Assembly: GCF_002836515.1 (NCBI RefSeq)
Contig: NZ_PJBC01000063.1
Span: forward strand, 1-64,000
DNA from: Pseudomonas sp. Choline-02u-1
GTDB lineage: Bacteria > Pseudomonadota > Gammaproteobacteria > Pseudomonadales > Pseudomonadaceae
DNA length: 64,000 nucleotides
Reading direction: 5' to 3'
The position numbers were made by a program, and so were the translations under genes. Shown piece after piece: positions 15,904 through 24,203 of this stretch (within the stretch, counting starts at the first letter, position 1; each line of letters starts with the position of its first letter). The notes beneath the pieces are model-generated. The model saw nothing but the letters and a program-made list of their open reading frames with translations, made no database searches and had not been told where the DNA came from.

Positions 15904-18294
15904 TTACCAGTTGTAACTCAGTTTGGCGGTAATCTCGCGGCCCGGGTTGTAGAAGTTGGCTGTACCGGAACCGACGACGTGCTGCTCATCCAGCAGGTTG
16001 CTGACGTTCACCGCCAGGTCGGTGCCTTTGGCGATCTTGTAGTTGAAAGCGGCGTCGAACAGCGTGGTGCCATCGCTCTTGCCGGAGTTGGCTGCATCGA
16101 AGTAATAAGCGCCAACGTAACGCGCACCCAAGCCAACGCTGACATCAGTCGCGGGCACGTCGTAATAGCTCCAGAGCGACGCGGAGTGCTTGGGTGCCGT
16201 GGCGAACTCGTTACCCTTGAGCGAGCTGCCGTCGTACAACGAACCGCGTAACACCTCGGATTCCATATAGGAATAGCCGCCGATCAGGCTGAGGTTCTGT
16301 GTCACTTGTGCCTTGGCTTCCAGGTCGAGGCCACGCGCCCGTGATTCGCCCACCGTCTGCTGCTCAATGATGCCGCTCGGCAGCACCACGGCGATGGTGA
16401 CGTTTTCCTGGGTCAGGTCATACACGGCGGCGGAGAACAGTGCGTCCATCCCCATCGGCGCATACTTCACGCCGACTTCGTACTGCCTGCCTGTCTGCGG
16501 TGTCACGCCAACCTGAGGCGGCGAGACGGATTCGACCATGCTCACATAGGTCGACACTTCATCGTTGACGATGTAGGTCAACGCACCTCGGTAGGAGGTC
16601 TCGGAGAAGGTGTCTTTCTCAGTCGATTGCAAGCCTTTGCTGGTCAGGTCCATCGAGTCGTTGCGCACACCCCCGGTGACGATGAAACGCTCGTAGAACG
16701 ACAGGTTCTGCTGAAGGAATACGGCTTTGGTTGTCGCGTCTCGTTTGTTGACGGCATACGGCGTGATCGAGCGTGGCACACCCGTAAACACAGGGTTGGC
16801 AATGTCGATCGGGGTCGTCAGCGCGTAGACCGAGCTTTCCTTGGTGGTCGAATCCAGGTATTCCACGCCCACCAGGCTGCTGCTGTCGATGTTCTCGAAG
16901 CGGGCATCGTATTGCAGCATCAGATTGCCGTTGAACTGGTCGGCGTCAGTGTCCGTTCCAAACAGGTACCGATCGACGCTGGTACCGACACGTGCAGCGC
17001 TGTCGCTGAGGTACACGTAGCCGAAATCATCGGTCAACTTGCTGTAACGCAGATTGCTGCGCAGTACGAAGCCGTTATCGAAGTCATGGGTGACGTTACC
17101 GCTGAGGCTGGTGCGCTCGACGTCATGGAAGTTGTAGCTGGGCTCACCGTAAAACTTGCTGCGGTCGTACTCCCTGTCCAACGGATAACCGCCGCTGTTG
17201 GGCGAACTTTCGGTTTTCAGGTAGTCCAGAATCACCGTCGCCGATGTGTAATCCGTCGGGGCCCAGGTCAGGCCACCCATAAACAACTGGTTGTCGTCCT
17301 GTGAGTGATCGTACTCGCGGTCGCTGTTCTGGCCTTTGGCAGTAAAACGGCCGGCCAGGGTTTTCTCGTCGTTCAGCGCATCGCCGACATCGATGCCTGT
17401 CTCGACATGATCGAACGAGCCGTAGGTGACATAGCCCTGGCCAAACTTCTCGAAGCGCGGCTGCTTGGTCACGAAATTCACCGAACCGCCCGGGTCCGCT
17501 GGGCCGAACAGCGTCGAGTTGGCACCGCGCAGAATCTCGATGCGCTCATAGGCGAACGGATCTTCGCGTACGCCGCGCATCGAACTCAGGGTCAAGCCGT
17601 CACGGTAGGTGGTGGCCTGAAAGCCACGGATCTGAAAATAGTCGTTGCGGTCATCGGTACCATAGAAATCACTGACCACGCCCGGCGTGTATTGCAGCGC
17701 CTCTTCCGTGGTGCTGACGCTGCGTTGCTGCATTTCCTTGTTGGTCACCACCGACACCGACGCCGGTGTATTGAGAATGCTGGTTGCTACCTTGCCGCCG
17801 ACCCAGAGCTCCTTGGCGACCACCGAGTTGGTGTCGTCGTCGGCACTGACCCTGACCTTGGCATTGATGATGAGCGGGGCGAGGCGGTAGTCCTCGACAG
17901 CCGTTGCGTCGAGTTCCAGCGGGCCGGCGACTTTTGCTTGAGGGGTCAGCAGGTAAGCATTCGGGCCTTGCTGTTCGATCTGCAATTCGCTGCCCTGGAG
18001 CAACGATGACAGCGCTGCCGATGTATCGAGCGTGCCATTCACGCCAGCCGTGTTGCGGTTCGCCACACTCGACGCGTCGAAGGAAAGACTGATGCCAGCC
18101 TCGCGTGCAAAGCGGTCAAGCGCCGGCGCCAGTGGGCCGGGGGCGATATTCCACTGTTTGACTTGATTGCTGTGATCAGCGCCCGAGCTTTGCGCCAGCG
18201 ATGGCAATGCATAGCTGCTCACGATCAAACCCAAAATCGCACCGTGCATGGCACGACTTAATGGATGGCGCTGCGAAACAGGGGACGAACTCAT
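15904..18294 (-). CDS. TonB-dependent siderophore receptor with STN signalling domain
   Basis: A 796-aa outer-membrane transducer/receptor of the FpvA/FoxA kind. After the signal peptide (ending PSLAQ) comes a secretin/TonB N-terminal signalling domain (residues about 45-120, WNIAPGPLAPALDRFAREAG) that contacts FecR in the periplasm. The plug follows (ASVSVVTNKEMQQRS; ILRGANSTLFGPADPGGSVNFVTKQP), then the barrel ending AKLSYNW. I choose the ATG at 18294, preceded by GGAGCGAGAA; the in-frame ATG at 18390 would add 32 polar residues before the signal peptide. It lies 121 bp downstream of the fecR-like gene in the standard sigma/anti-sigma/receptor order. Ferric siderophore type unknown. Confidence 0.93.
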   Translation of the reverse strand: MSSSPVSQRHPLSRAMHGAILGLIVSSYALPSLAQSSGADHSNQVKQWNIAPGPLAPALDRFAREAGISLSFDASSVANRNTAGVNGTLDTSAALSSLLQGSELQIEQQGPNAYLLTPQAKVAGPLELDATAVEDYRLAPLIINAKVRVSADDDTNSVVAKELWVGGKVATSILNTPASVSVVTNKEMQQRSVSTTEEALQYTPGVVSDFYGTDDRNDYFQIRGFQATTYRDGLTLSSMRGVREDPFAYERIEILRGANSTLFGPADPGGSVNFVTKQPRFEKFGQGYVTYGSFDHVETGIDVGDALNDEKTLAGRFTAKGQNSDREYDHSQDDNQLFMGGLTWAPTDYTSATVILDYLKTESSPNSGGYPLDREYDRSKFYGEPSYNFHDVERTSLSGNVTHDFDNGFVLRSNLRYSKLTDDFGYVYLSDSAARVGTSVDRYLFGTDTDADQFNGNLMLQYDARFENIDSSSLVGVEYLDSTTKESSVYALTTPIDIANPVFTGVPRSITPYAVNKRDATTKAVFLQQNLSFYERFIVTGGVRNDSMDLTSKGLQSTEKDTFSETSYRGALTYIVNDEVSTYVSMVESVSPPQVGVTPQTGRQYEVGVKYAPMGMDALFSAAVYDLTQENVTIAVVLPSGIIEQQTVGESRARGLDLEAKAQVTQNLSLIGGYSYMESEVLRGSLYDGSSLKGNEFATAPKHSASLWSYYDVPATDVSVGLGARYVGAYYFDAANSGKSDGTTLFDAAFNYKIAKGTDLAVNVSNLLDEQHVVGSGTANFYNPGREITAKLSYNW

Positions 18295-18415
18295 TTTCTC
18301 GCTCCAAGAAAGGACATCGGCAGACTGGCCTGTATTCCGGCCTTCCTTAGAGGTCGAACGAGAATGAGAAACCACCTCATTATTTTTCAAGTAGCAGAAA
18401 AATATTCAGGTGGAC

Positions 18416-19396
18416 TCAGGTGGCAGCGCTCACGGTGACCCAATAACGGGTTCGGTAATCAATGTGCAGGCGCAGTGACTGCGCGACCAAAGCCAAGACC
18501 CGATCGTTGTCGGCGAGCTGGAAAGTACCCGAAACGCGACGATCGGCGACCTCTTCGGCGCAGCGCAAGACTCCGGGGCGATAACGCGACAACTCCGCGA
18601 TGAAGTCACCAAGGCGCATATGGTTGGCACTGATCACACCGTCACCCCAGCTCCATAGATCCAGGCCGTTGTCGCTGAACATTCGGGTGCCGCTTGATGT
18701 GAACAGCAGCTGGTTTCCTGCCGAGACGCTTCGGCTCGCAGGCGTTTGGCTGGTTCCGGGGAAAACCGTAACCGACCCTTCCTGAGCTGCGACCAGAGTG
18801 CCGTCGTCACGCTCGCGGACCAGAAAGCGGAAGCTATGGGTTCGCATGATCCCGTCGCGTGATTGCACCCACAGCGGTCGCGCTTGAGGCGAGTGTTGAT
18901 CTGCGCCGACGTTCACGATCATTTCACCACGTCGCAGGATGATCAGCCGCCGCTGGGCGTCAAAATCGCTGTCGACGGCGCTATCGCTATTGAGCTGGAT
19001 GAGGCTGCCATCATCGAGTTCGAAACGTCGTTGCTCGCCGGTGCTGCTGCGCTGTTGTGCAAGCAGGGCGGGCAGGGGGGTGTAGTCGCGGCCGAGCCAG
19101 GCTGCCGTGCCGACGGTCGCCAATACGCCCAGCAGCTTCAGGCTTTCCCGCCGGCGCATTCCATGCTTGGCGCCATCAAGGGTCTTTCGAGCCAGTTGAG
19201 CTGGCACGCCTTCGAATTCATCTCCAAGCGTTTCCATACGCTGCCATGCCAACGCATGCTCTGGGCGCTGCTGCAGCCAGTGCTCAAAAGAGCGCTGTGT
19301 CTGTTCATCGGCTTGATTGAAGCGAAGGCGCACCAGCCATTGGATCGCCTGCTCGACAATGGCCGGATCCAGCGCCTCGGGCTCAGGCCTCGACAT
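18416..19396 (-). CDS. FecR-type anti-sigma regulator
   Basis: A 326-aa single-pass inner-membrane sigma regulator. The cytoplasmic N-terminal DUF4880 part (EQAIQWLVRLRFNQADEQTQRSF) has the usual sigma-binding Trp-rich helices. A TM segment lies near residues 88-105 (SLKLLGVLATVGTAAWLG), then the periplasmic FecR domain (TGEQRRFELDDGSLIQLNSDSAV) and a C-terminal STN-like part (SGTFQLADNDRVLALVAQSL) that meets the receptor. I use the ATG at 19396, which overlaps the end of the sigma gene by 14 bp, a sign of coupled translation. Confidence 0.9.
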   Translation of the reverse strand: MSRPEPEALDPAIVEQAIQWLVRLRFNQADEQTQRSFEHWLQQRPEHALAWQRMETLGDEFEGVPAQLARKTLDGAKHGMRRRESLKLLGVLATVGTAAWLGRDYTPLPALLAQQRSSTGEQRRFELDDGSLIQLNSDSAVDSDFDAQRRLIILRRGEMIVNVGADQHSPQARPLWVQSRDGIMRTHSFRFLVRERDDGTLVAAQEGSVTVFPGTSQTPASRSVSAGNQLLFTSSGTRMFSDNGLDLWSWGDGVISANHMRLGDFIAELSRYRPGVLRCAEEVADRRVSGTFQLADNDRVLALVAQSLRLHIDYRTRYWVTVSAAT

Positions 19397-19907
19397 AACG
19401 CAAGCGATAGCAATGTTGCAGGGCCGTGGCCAGGTCGCGTTCCACCGTCGCGCGGGAGACACCGAGTTTTTCGGCGATTTGTGCGCAGGTCAGACCGTCG
19501 AGCCGGGCAAATAAAAAGGCCTGGCGAACTCTTGGTTTAAGCGAGTCGAGCAGACGGTCTATGCGCTCGAGCGCATCGAGAATCATCAGCCGGCTCTCTT
19601 CCGAGGGAACCTCGTGATGAGGCAGCAAGGTGATGCTTTCCAGGTAAGCACGTTCGAGTTCGCGACGACGATACTGATCAATCATCAGTCCGCGAGCAAT
19701 GCTGCTCAGATAGGCGCGTGGTTCGCGCAGGGCGCCGGACTGATGACGGTGTTTGAGCACACGGACGAAGGTGTCTTGCGCCAGGTCTGCGGCGTTATCG
19801 CGACAGCCGATGCGGCGGATCAGCCAGCCCTGTAACCACGAGAAATGGGTGCGATAGAGCAGCCCTGGATCTGCAGTACCTAGTGTTTCGTCGCTACGCA
19901 TCGGCAT
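19383..19907 (-). CDS. ECF sigma factor, FecI/PvdS class
   Basis: Iron-starvation sigma factor of about 174 aa, expected to direct RNA polymerase to the receptor gene when the receptor is occupied. Region 2 (LIRRIGCRDNAADLAQDTFVRVL) and region 4 with its helix-turn-helix (LKPRVRQAFLFARLDGLTCAQIAEKLGVSRATVERDL) are complete. Three in-frame starts exist (19949, 19907, 19901); a Fur-like box at 19926-19944 would lie inside the gene if 19949 were used, so I take 19907, with 19901 also possible. Likely repressed by Fur-Fe2+. Confidence 0.9.
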   Translation of the reverse strand: MPMRSDETLGTADPGLLYRTHFSWLQGWLIRRIGCRDNAADLAQDTFVRVLKHRHQSGALREPRAYLSSIARGLMIDQYRRRELERAYLESITLLPHHEVPSEESRLMILDALERIDRLLDSLKPRVRQAFLFARLDGLTCAQIAEKLGVSRATVERDLATALQHCYRLRYVEA

Positions 19908-19925
19908 CCCGGGACATACATGATT

Positions 19926-19944
19926 GATAATGAATCGCATTCTA
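19926..19944 (-). promoter_or_regulatory. Fur box upstream of the ECF sigma gene
   Basis: GATAATGAATCGCATTCTA matches the 19-bp Fur consensus at 13 positions, including the whole first GATAATGA half. It sits about 20 bp before the likely sigma start codon, a normal place for a Fur operator in iron-starvation sigma genes. Confidence 0.7.
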
Positions 19945-20039
19945 CTCACGCGATGGGCCCGAGAGCAAATACGTCGCGTTCGGCGTCTGTTTTGGGTGAA
20001 AAGACGCCTCAGGTTCCTTTCTGACGGGGACAGTCACGT

Positions 20040-20249
20040 CTACGACTCCGTCAGTTGCTGGCGGTACTCAGTGGTGGTAATTCCGGCATAGCCCCAGTTA
20101 TCGGTGTCGACCTCTTCAATGACGATATGAGTGAGGTGCGGGTCCTTATTGAGCACGGTTTGCATGGTTCTGGTTATCTGAGCGATGACTTGAGATTTCT
20201 GTTCTTTGGTGACGCCATCGCGAGTGATGCGAACGCTGATGAAAGGCAT
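20040..20249 (-). CDS. 4-oxalocrotonate tautomerase-family protein
   Basis: A 69-aa member of the tautomerase superfamily. After Met removal, Pro1 (PFISVRITRDG) is the catalytic base, and the family end motif EVDTDNWGYAG is present. Small homohexameric enzymes of this type isomerise enol/keto acids or act on odd substrates; no aromatic meta-cleavage genes lie nearby, so the substrate is unknown. Monocistronic, with GAGAC-type ribosome site upstream of 20249. It could also be a promiscuous dehalogenase-like member. Confidence 0.85.
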   Translation of the reverse strand: MPFISVRITRDGVTKEQKSQVIAQITRTMQTVLNKDPHLTHIVIEEVDTDNWGYAGITTTEYRQQLTES

Positions 20250-20629
20250 GGGAAAGTCTCCTGTTGGCGCCCCATCGACATGATGAGGTGGCAGTGGATG
20301 GACTTTAGGGCGTTGCTTTCAATGAATAAATGAGGGGCAGAGAACATCACTTACAACGCTGTGTAACCAATGACGGCCTGGCCTGTGGCATTGGTTTTTT
20401 GCTTTGTGTCTGGATATCCGATCGGCTGCGTTCTGCCGCTGACACGCGGGAGGATTTCACGGCGCAGTCTTTCCCATGCGCAGCGACGAAGGCTGTGGAG
20501 CATGGGAATGACTGGATGCCGCAGAGGAGGGCTGGGCGAGGGCGCGTAGGTGGAGTTTCGCAATGGGCCACTCGTTGTAGCAACTCAGGGGCTGCCGACA
20601 AGTTCCGCTCCATCTCTGGTCGAAACCGC
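20250..20629. other. 380-bp gap with no recognised gene
   Basis: Between the tautomerase start and the 3' end of the PRISE gene. Open frames on both strands are short and lack ribosome sites or family resemblance. I see no REP, terminator or RNA here. Confidence 0.5.
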
Positions 20630-21691
20630 CTACGGTATCAAGCGCATCTCGCGTAGTTTGTCGAACACGTCAAAAAATGCCTGATCGCTTGCCTGGTAGG
20701 CAGTGAAACCCATCATGCGACTTTTCGACATGTCCGTGACTACTTCGATGGGGCGGCCGAGGTCTGCATCGGTGTGCCATGGGGAAATCAGGCGATCAAT
20801 GTCGGGTTCTTTCAAGCCGTGCTCCGCGACTATTTGCGTCCATACGGCTTGATCGTCAGCCATCTGCTTCTCGAGGGGTGAAAGCGAAGCGGGATAATCG
20901 GCAGCAGGCAAGTTGAAGTATTCGGCGATCCGGCTCCACATCCATTTCCACCGGAATACGTCGCCATTAGTGACATTGAATGCCTGGTTGGCCGCAGCCG
21001 GCGTGGTGGCTGCCCACAATTGTTGTTTCGCCAACTGCCGCGCGTCCGTCATGTCGGTGAGGCTGTCCCACTGCACTCTGGATCCTGGAAACACAAAGGG
21101 GCGATGGGTGTGTTTGCAAGTCGAGGCGTAGACAGCGAGGGTAGTCGCCATGTTCATCGCATTGCCGACAGCCACCCCAGTGACGGTGTGAGGGCGATGA
21201 ACGCTCCAGGTGAAGCCGTCCTTTTCGGCAGCGGCGAAGAGCTCGTCCTCTTGGGCGTAATAGAAATTCTCGACATCCAGACGGCCCTGCTCCTCGCGAA
21301 ACGGTGTCTGCGGCAGGCTGCCTTTACCGTACGCTTCGAACGGGCCCAGGTAGTGTTTCAGGCCAGTGACCAGTGCGACGTGCTTGACACTTTTGGCTGG
21401 GCGAATGGCGGCGAGGACGTTGCGCACCATGGCGGCATTGACGCGTATGTTCTGCGCTTCCGTGGCTTGGCGCGACCATGTGGTAATAAATACATGAGTG
21501 GGCTTCAAACCCGCCAGCGCGCGGTCCAGCGAAGCCGGATCCTGAAGATCTGCCGCGACAGGGATCACGCCTTGCGCTTGCGACGGGTGCCTCGATAGCG
21601 CGGCGACTTGCCATTGGTTGTCGATGAGTAACTGCGTGATGGCGCTGCCGACGATGCCGCTGGCGCCCACGACTAAAGCGGTCTGGGTCAT
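20630..21691 (-). CDS. PRISE-like NAD(P)-dependent reductase (SDR)
   Basis: A 353-aa extended SDR resembling progesterone 5-beta-reductase/iridoid-synthase-like enzymes, which reduce C=C bonds of enones. The Rossmann motif GASGIVGSA starts at residue 9. The PRISE signatures are visible: LKHYLGPFEAYGKG, the active-site Tyr region ENFYYAQEDELF, SVHRPHTVTG and FNVTNGDVFRWKWMW. Bacterial members act on small enones; the physiological substrate is not known. Divergent from the thymidylate-kinase-like gene with about 100 bp between. Confidence 0.88.
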   Translation of the reverse strand: MTQTALVVGASGIVGSAITQLLIDNQWQVAALSRHPSQAQGVIPVAADLQDPASLDRALAGLKPTHVFITTWSRQATEAQNIRVNAAMVRNVLAAIRPAKSVKHVALVTGLKHYLGPFEAYGKGSLPQTPFREEQGRLDVENFYYAQEDELFAAAEKDGFTWSVHRPHTVTGVAVGNAMNMATTLAVYASTCKHTHRPFVFPGSRVQWDSLTDMTDARQLAKQQLWAATTPAAANQAFNVTNGDVFRWKWMWSRIAEYFNLPAADYPASLSPLEKQMADDQAVWTQIVAEHGLKEPDIDRLISPWHTDADLGRPIEVVTDMSKSRMMGFTAYQASDQAFFDVFDKLREMRLIP

Positions 21692-21792
21692 AGGTTTCTC
21701 CTGGATTCAGATGTCGGAGTACGTCCGGGTAACAGAGGTTCAACCTGAAATCCGTTAGAGTGTCCGCTCCCCCCCGTTGAAGCCTATGAAAA

Positions 21793-22425
21793 ATGAATCG
21801 TCCGCTGTTTGTCGCTCTGGATGGCCCCAAAGGCGTCGGCAAAACCTCGCTGTTGGAGGCCATCACTGAAGTCTTGAGGGCGGACAACCAGAAAGTCATC
21901 CGATTGTGCGAGAGAAAAAGCGACCCGTTCAGGGGCGAGACGATGCGTTTGGTGAACAGGCTCGTCCGGCATCCTGACCGGGATCTGGAGCTGGAAGTCT
22001 GCCAACGCCTGGCTGATAGCCGCAGCTGGATTTCCCGGCACGTGCTGAGCAAACAACCCACCGACAGCATTATCCTGATCGATCGCTGGTATCCCTCCGA
22101 TGCTGCGTTTCGCCGGATAGTCCCGTTCGCCGAAATCCTGCAATTGAACCTGGATCGCAGCGTTCAGGTGCCAGACCTGCATGTCGGGGTGGTCACAGCG
22201 GCGCAGATTTCGTGGGCGAGGGCGGGGGCACGACGGCGCGGCTTGAGCAGTACAGTGCTTCGTGGCCTGGAAGAGCATGCCGCTTGTACTCGGGCGTTTG
22301 AGCAAGCCGCTATCGATCAGGGTTGGTTTTTATGCCGGAACGAGGGAACGATCGAGGAGGCGACGAGGCGGGTGGTCGCGCAGATAAATCAGGTGATGAG
22401 CTCCCGGTGTGTCCCCTTGGTCTGA
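21793..22425 (+). CDS. Thymidylate-kinase-like P-loop kinase
   Basis: A 210-aa nucleotide kinase-like protein with a Walker A motif GPKGVGKTS (residues 11-19) right at the N-terminus and the DR(Y/W) phosphate-site motif in LIDRWYPSDAA. It resembles dTMP kinase, which makes dTDP, but the C-terminal half departs from housekeeping Tmk, so it is likely an accessory paralogue with a different nucleotide or antibiotic substrate. Its codon use looks slightly less Pseudomonas-like. The ribosome site is poor. Confidence 0.75.
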   Translation: MNRPLFVALDGPKGVGKTSLLEAITEVLRADNQKVIRLCERKSDPFRGETMRLVNRLVRHPDRDLELEVCQRLADSRSWISRHVLSKQPTDSIILIDRWYPSDAAFRRIVPFAEILQLNLDRSVQVPDLHVGVVTAAQISWARAGARRRGLSSTVLRGLEEHAACTRAFEQAAIDQGWFLCRNEGTIEEATRRVVAQINQVMSSRCVPLV

Positions 22426-22521
22426 CGGCAGACCATGCCCTGCCGACGAGCGGCGCAAATATGACAAAGTATTTCACTGTTGAGCGAGGTCAAGTAATCA
22501 GGTTTATTCAGAGGTATCAAG

Positions 22522-22911
22522 ATGAGATTTGCACGCTTTTGCCAGGCACTTTCCACTTGGGCAGGTAGCCCCAAGACCTTTTTGACTGCGATCGTTTTGA
22601 TCATCGCCTGGGCTGGAACAGGGCCGTATTTTCATTACAACGACACTTGGCAACTCATCATCAACACCTCGACCACGATCATCACTTTTCTGATGGTGTT
22701 CCTCATTCAAAACACCCAGAACCGCGACAACGATATTTTGCATCTGAAGATCGATGAGCTGATACGAGCCACGAATGAAGCTCAGAATGCCACGTTGGGC
22801 CTGGAGAAGATGGAGGCGCGCGAACTCAGAAGGCTCCGTGATCGATATCGCGCGTTAGGCGAGTCGAGTCAGGTCGATGTAGCGCCTGCCCATGACGATC
22901 CGGGTCGTTAG
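22522..22911 (+). CDS. Low-affinity iron permease family protein
   Basis: A 129-aa membrane protein of the family related to the yeast Fet4 low-affinity iron permease (PF04120-like). Two TM helices (about residues 17-36 and 47-63) carry the signature FLMVFLIQNTQNRD, followed by a charged cytoplasmic helix LHLKIDELIRATNEAQN. Bacterial members are short and largely uncharacterised; an iron role is by homology only. About 95 bp follow the kinase-like gene, so it probably has its own transcript. Confidence 0.85.
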   Translation: MRFARFCQALSTWAGSPKTFLTAIVLIIAWAGTGPYFHYNDTWQLIINTSTTIITFLMVFLIQNTQNRDNDILHLKIDELIRATNEAQNATLGLEKMEARELRRLRDRYRALGESSQVDVAPAHDDPGR

Positions 22912-23010
22912 AATACTGGCTGCGAGTTTTTTTTCGCCATCGTGACGATTCACAAGCGGCAATGTTTGCGGTCTTCAATCGTTCAGCACGGCTGGAAAAT
23001 GCGCGCTCTG

Positions 23011-23049
23011 TTCCGGGGTAGTTCAGCGGTAGAACACTCGGCGTCAAAA
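23011..23049 (+). other. tRNA-like remnant (acceptor/D-arm half)
   Basis: GTAGTTCAGCGGTAGAAC (23019-23036) differs from a tRNA-Gly(CCC)-type D-arm at only about two positions as I recall it, and is followed by a short anticodon-stem-like stretch (CTCGGCGTCAAAAC). No T-arm or acceptor 3' half follows. I read it as the 5' half of a broken tRNA gene. It sits beside the LysR/MFS pair. Confidence 0.45.
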
Positions 23050-23077
23050 CTCAAGGGATCGGGTATTTTCAGGATGT

Positions 23078-23108
23078 ACTCGCGCGCCTGCCAACTCAGC
23101 GCGCGAGT
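23078..23108. repeat. GC-rich hairpin beyond the LysR gene
   Basis: Perfect 10-bp stem ACTCGCGCGC/GCGCGCGAGT with an 11-nt loop, 38 bp after the LysR stop codon on the minus strand. There is no U-tract, so it may slow rather than terminate transcription. Confidence 0.5.
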
Positions 23109-23146
23109 GCGATTGGGCAACTGTTGCCACTGTGGACCAGTCCGGA

Positions 23147-24034
23147 TCAGGTTTTGAAAAGCTCCGCGCCCATGAAATCGATGAATGCGCGCAGCTTCGG
23201 CGACCGGTGCTTGCTCGATGGCCAAAGCATGCGGAAGGTGCCCTGATGCTGGTTGAAGTCGTCCAGCACCGTCACCAGTTCGCCGGCCGCAATGGCATCA
23301 CGCACCATGAAGTCCGGCAGGCAGGCGATTCCAAGGCCATCACGGGCGACGTGAAACAGGGCCTCGGTGGTGTTGCATACCATCGAGGCCAAGAGGACGG
23401 GTTCTGCCTCGCCCTCCTGCCTGCGCAAGGGCCACGACTCGAGCTTTCCGGTACTCGGGAACTTATGTTGCAGGCAGGCGTGGCCCGTCAGGTCGGCGGG
23501 CTCGCGCGGAGTGCCGCGCGCGGTGAAGTACCGGGGCGAGGCAACTAGCAGCAGCTTGAAAGTGCCCAGTGCGCGGGACATCAGCCGGGAATCAGTCGGG
23601 TCTCCGGTGCGAATGACCGCATCGAACCCGTCCTCGATTACGTCGACCATCCGATCCGAGAAATCCACGTCCAGTTCGATGGCGGGGTAGCGGTGCATGA
23701 AGGCCGTCAGCGCCGGCATGACCAAGCTGCCTACCAACGGCATGCTCAGGCGCAGCTTGCCTTGGGGCGCTTGCCGGGTTTGCGACAGTTCCAATTGCGC
23801 CGCCTCGACCTCGCAGAGGATGCGTCTGCAACGCTCCAGGAACAGCGTGCCCTCGGCGGTCAGCGTGATACTGCGCGTGCTGCGGTGCAGCAGGCGTACG
23901 CCCAGTCGCTCCTCCAGCCGGGCCACGCTCTTTCCCACGGCGGAAGACGAGACGCCGAGCACGCGCCCAGCTTCCGAAAAGCTACGGGCTTGCGCCGCCT
24001 GCACGAAGAACGCGATGCCATTGAGCGAATCCAT
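23147..24034 (-). CDS. LysR-type transcriptional regulator
   Basis: A 295-aa LTTR. The winged HTH is at the N-terminus (FVQAAQARSFSEAGRVLGVSSSAVGKSVARLEERLGVRLL), followed by a linker helix and a periplasmic-binding-like effector domain. The sequence type (MDSLNGIAFFVQAA, ARLEERLGVRLLHRSTRSI) is the group often found divergent to drug or aromatic exporters. It is divergent from the DHA2 MFS gene across a 169-bp region with a dyad, so it probably controls that exporter and itself. Effector unknown. Confidence 0.93.
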   Translation of the reverse strand: MDSLNGIAFFVQAAQARSFSEAGRVLGVSSSAVGKSVARLEERLGVRLLHRSTRSITLTAEGTLFLERCRRILCEVEAAQLELSQTRQAPQGKLRLSMPLVGSLVMPALTAFMHRYPAIELDVDFSDRMVDVIEDGFDAVIRTGDPTDSRLMSRALGTFKLLLVASPRYFTARGTPREPADLTGHACLQHKFPSTGKLESWPLRRQEGEAEPVLLASMVCNTTEALFHVARDGLGIACLPDFMVRDAIAAGELVTVLDDFNQHQGTFRMLWPSSKHRSPKLRAFIDFMGAELFKT

Positions 24035-24058
24035 TCTTCACCGTTCTAGGAAAATTTG

Positions 24059-24073
24059 TCCGATATGTTCGGA
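24059..24073. promoter_or_regulatory. Candidate LysR operator
   Basis: Dyad TCCGA-N5-TCGGA lies 25 bp upstream of the LysR start codon in the divergent region shared with the MFS gene. This is the size and place expected for an LTTR recognition site, but it is a prediction from symmetry. Confidence 0.4.
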
Positions 24074-24203
24074 ACCTTAGCCCATTTTTCTTAATCGAGC
24101 CCGCACTTACTCTCACGGCTGCACAGGTTGGATGCGGCTGTCCTGGCTTTCGAGATATGTGACGCCTGCCTGACCCTCTAATGACTCTTTGCGGATGTTT
24201 CCC

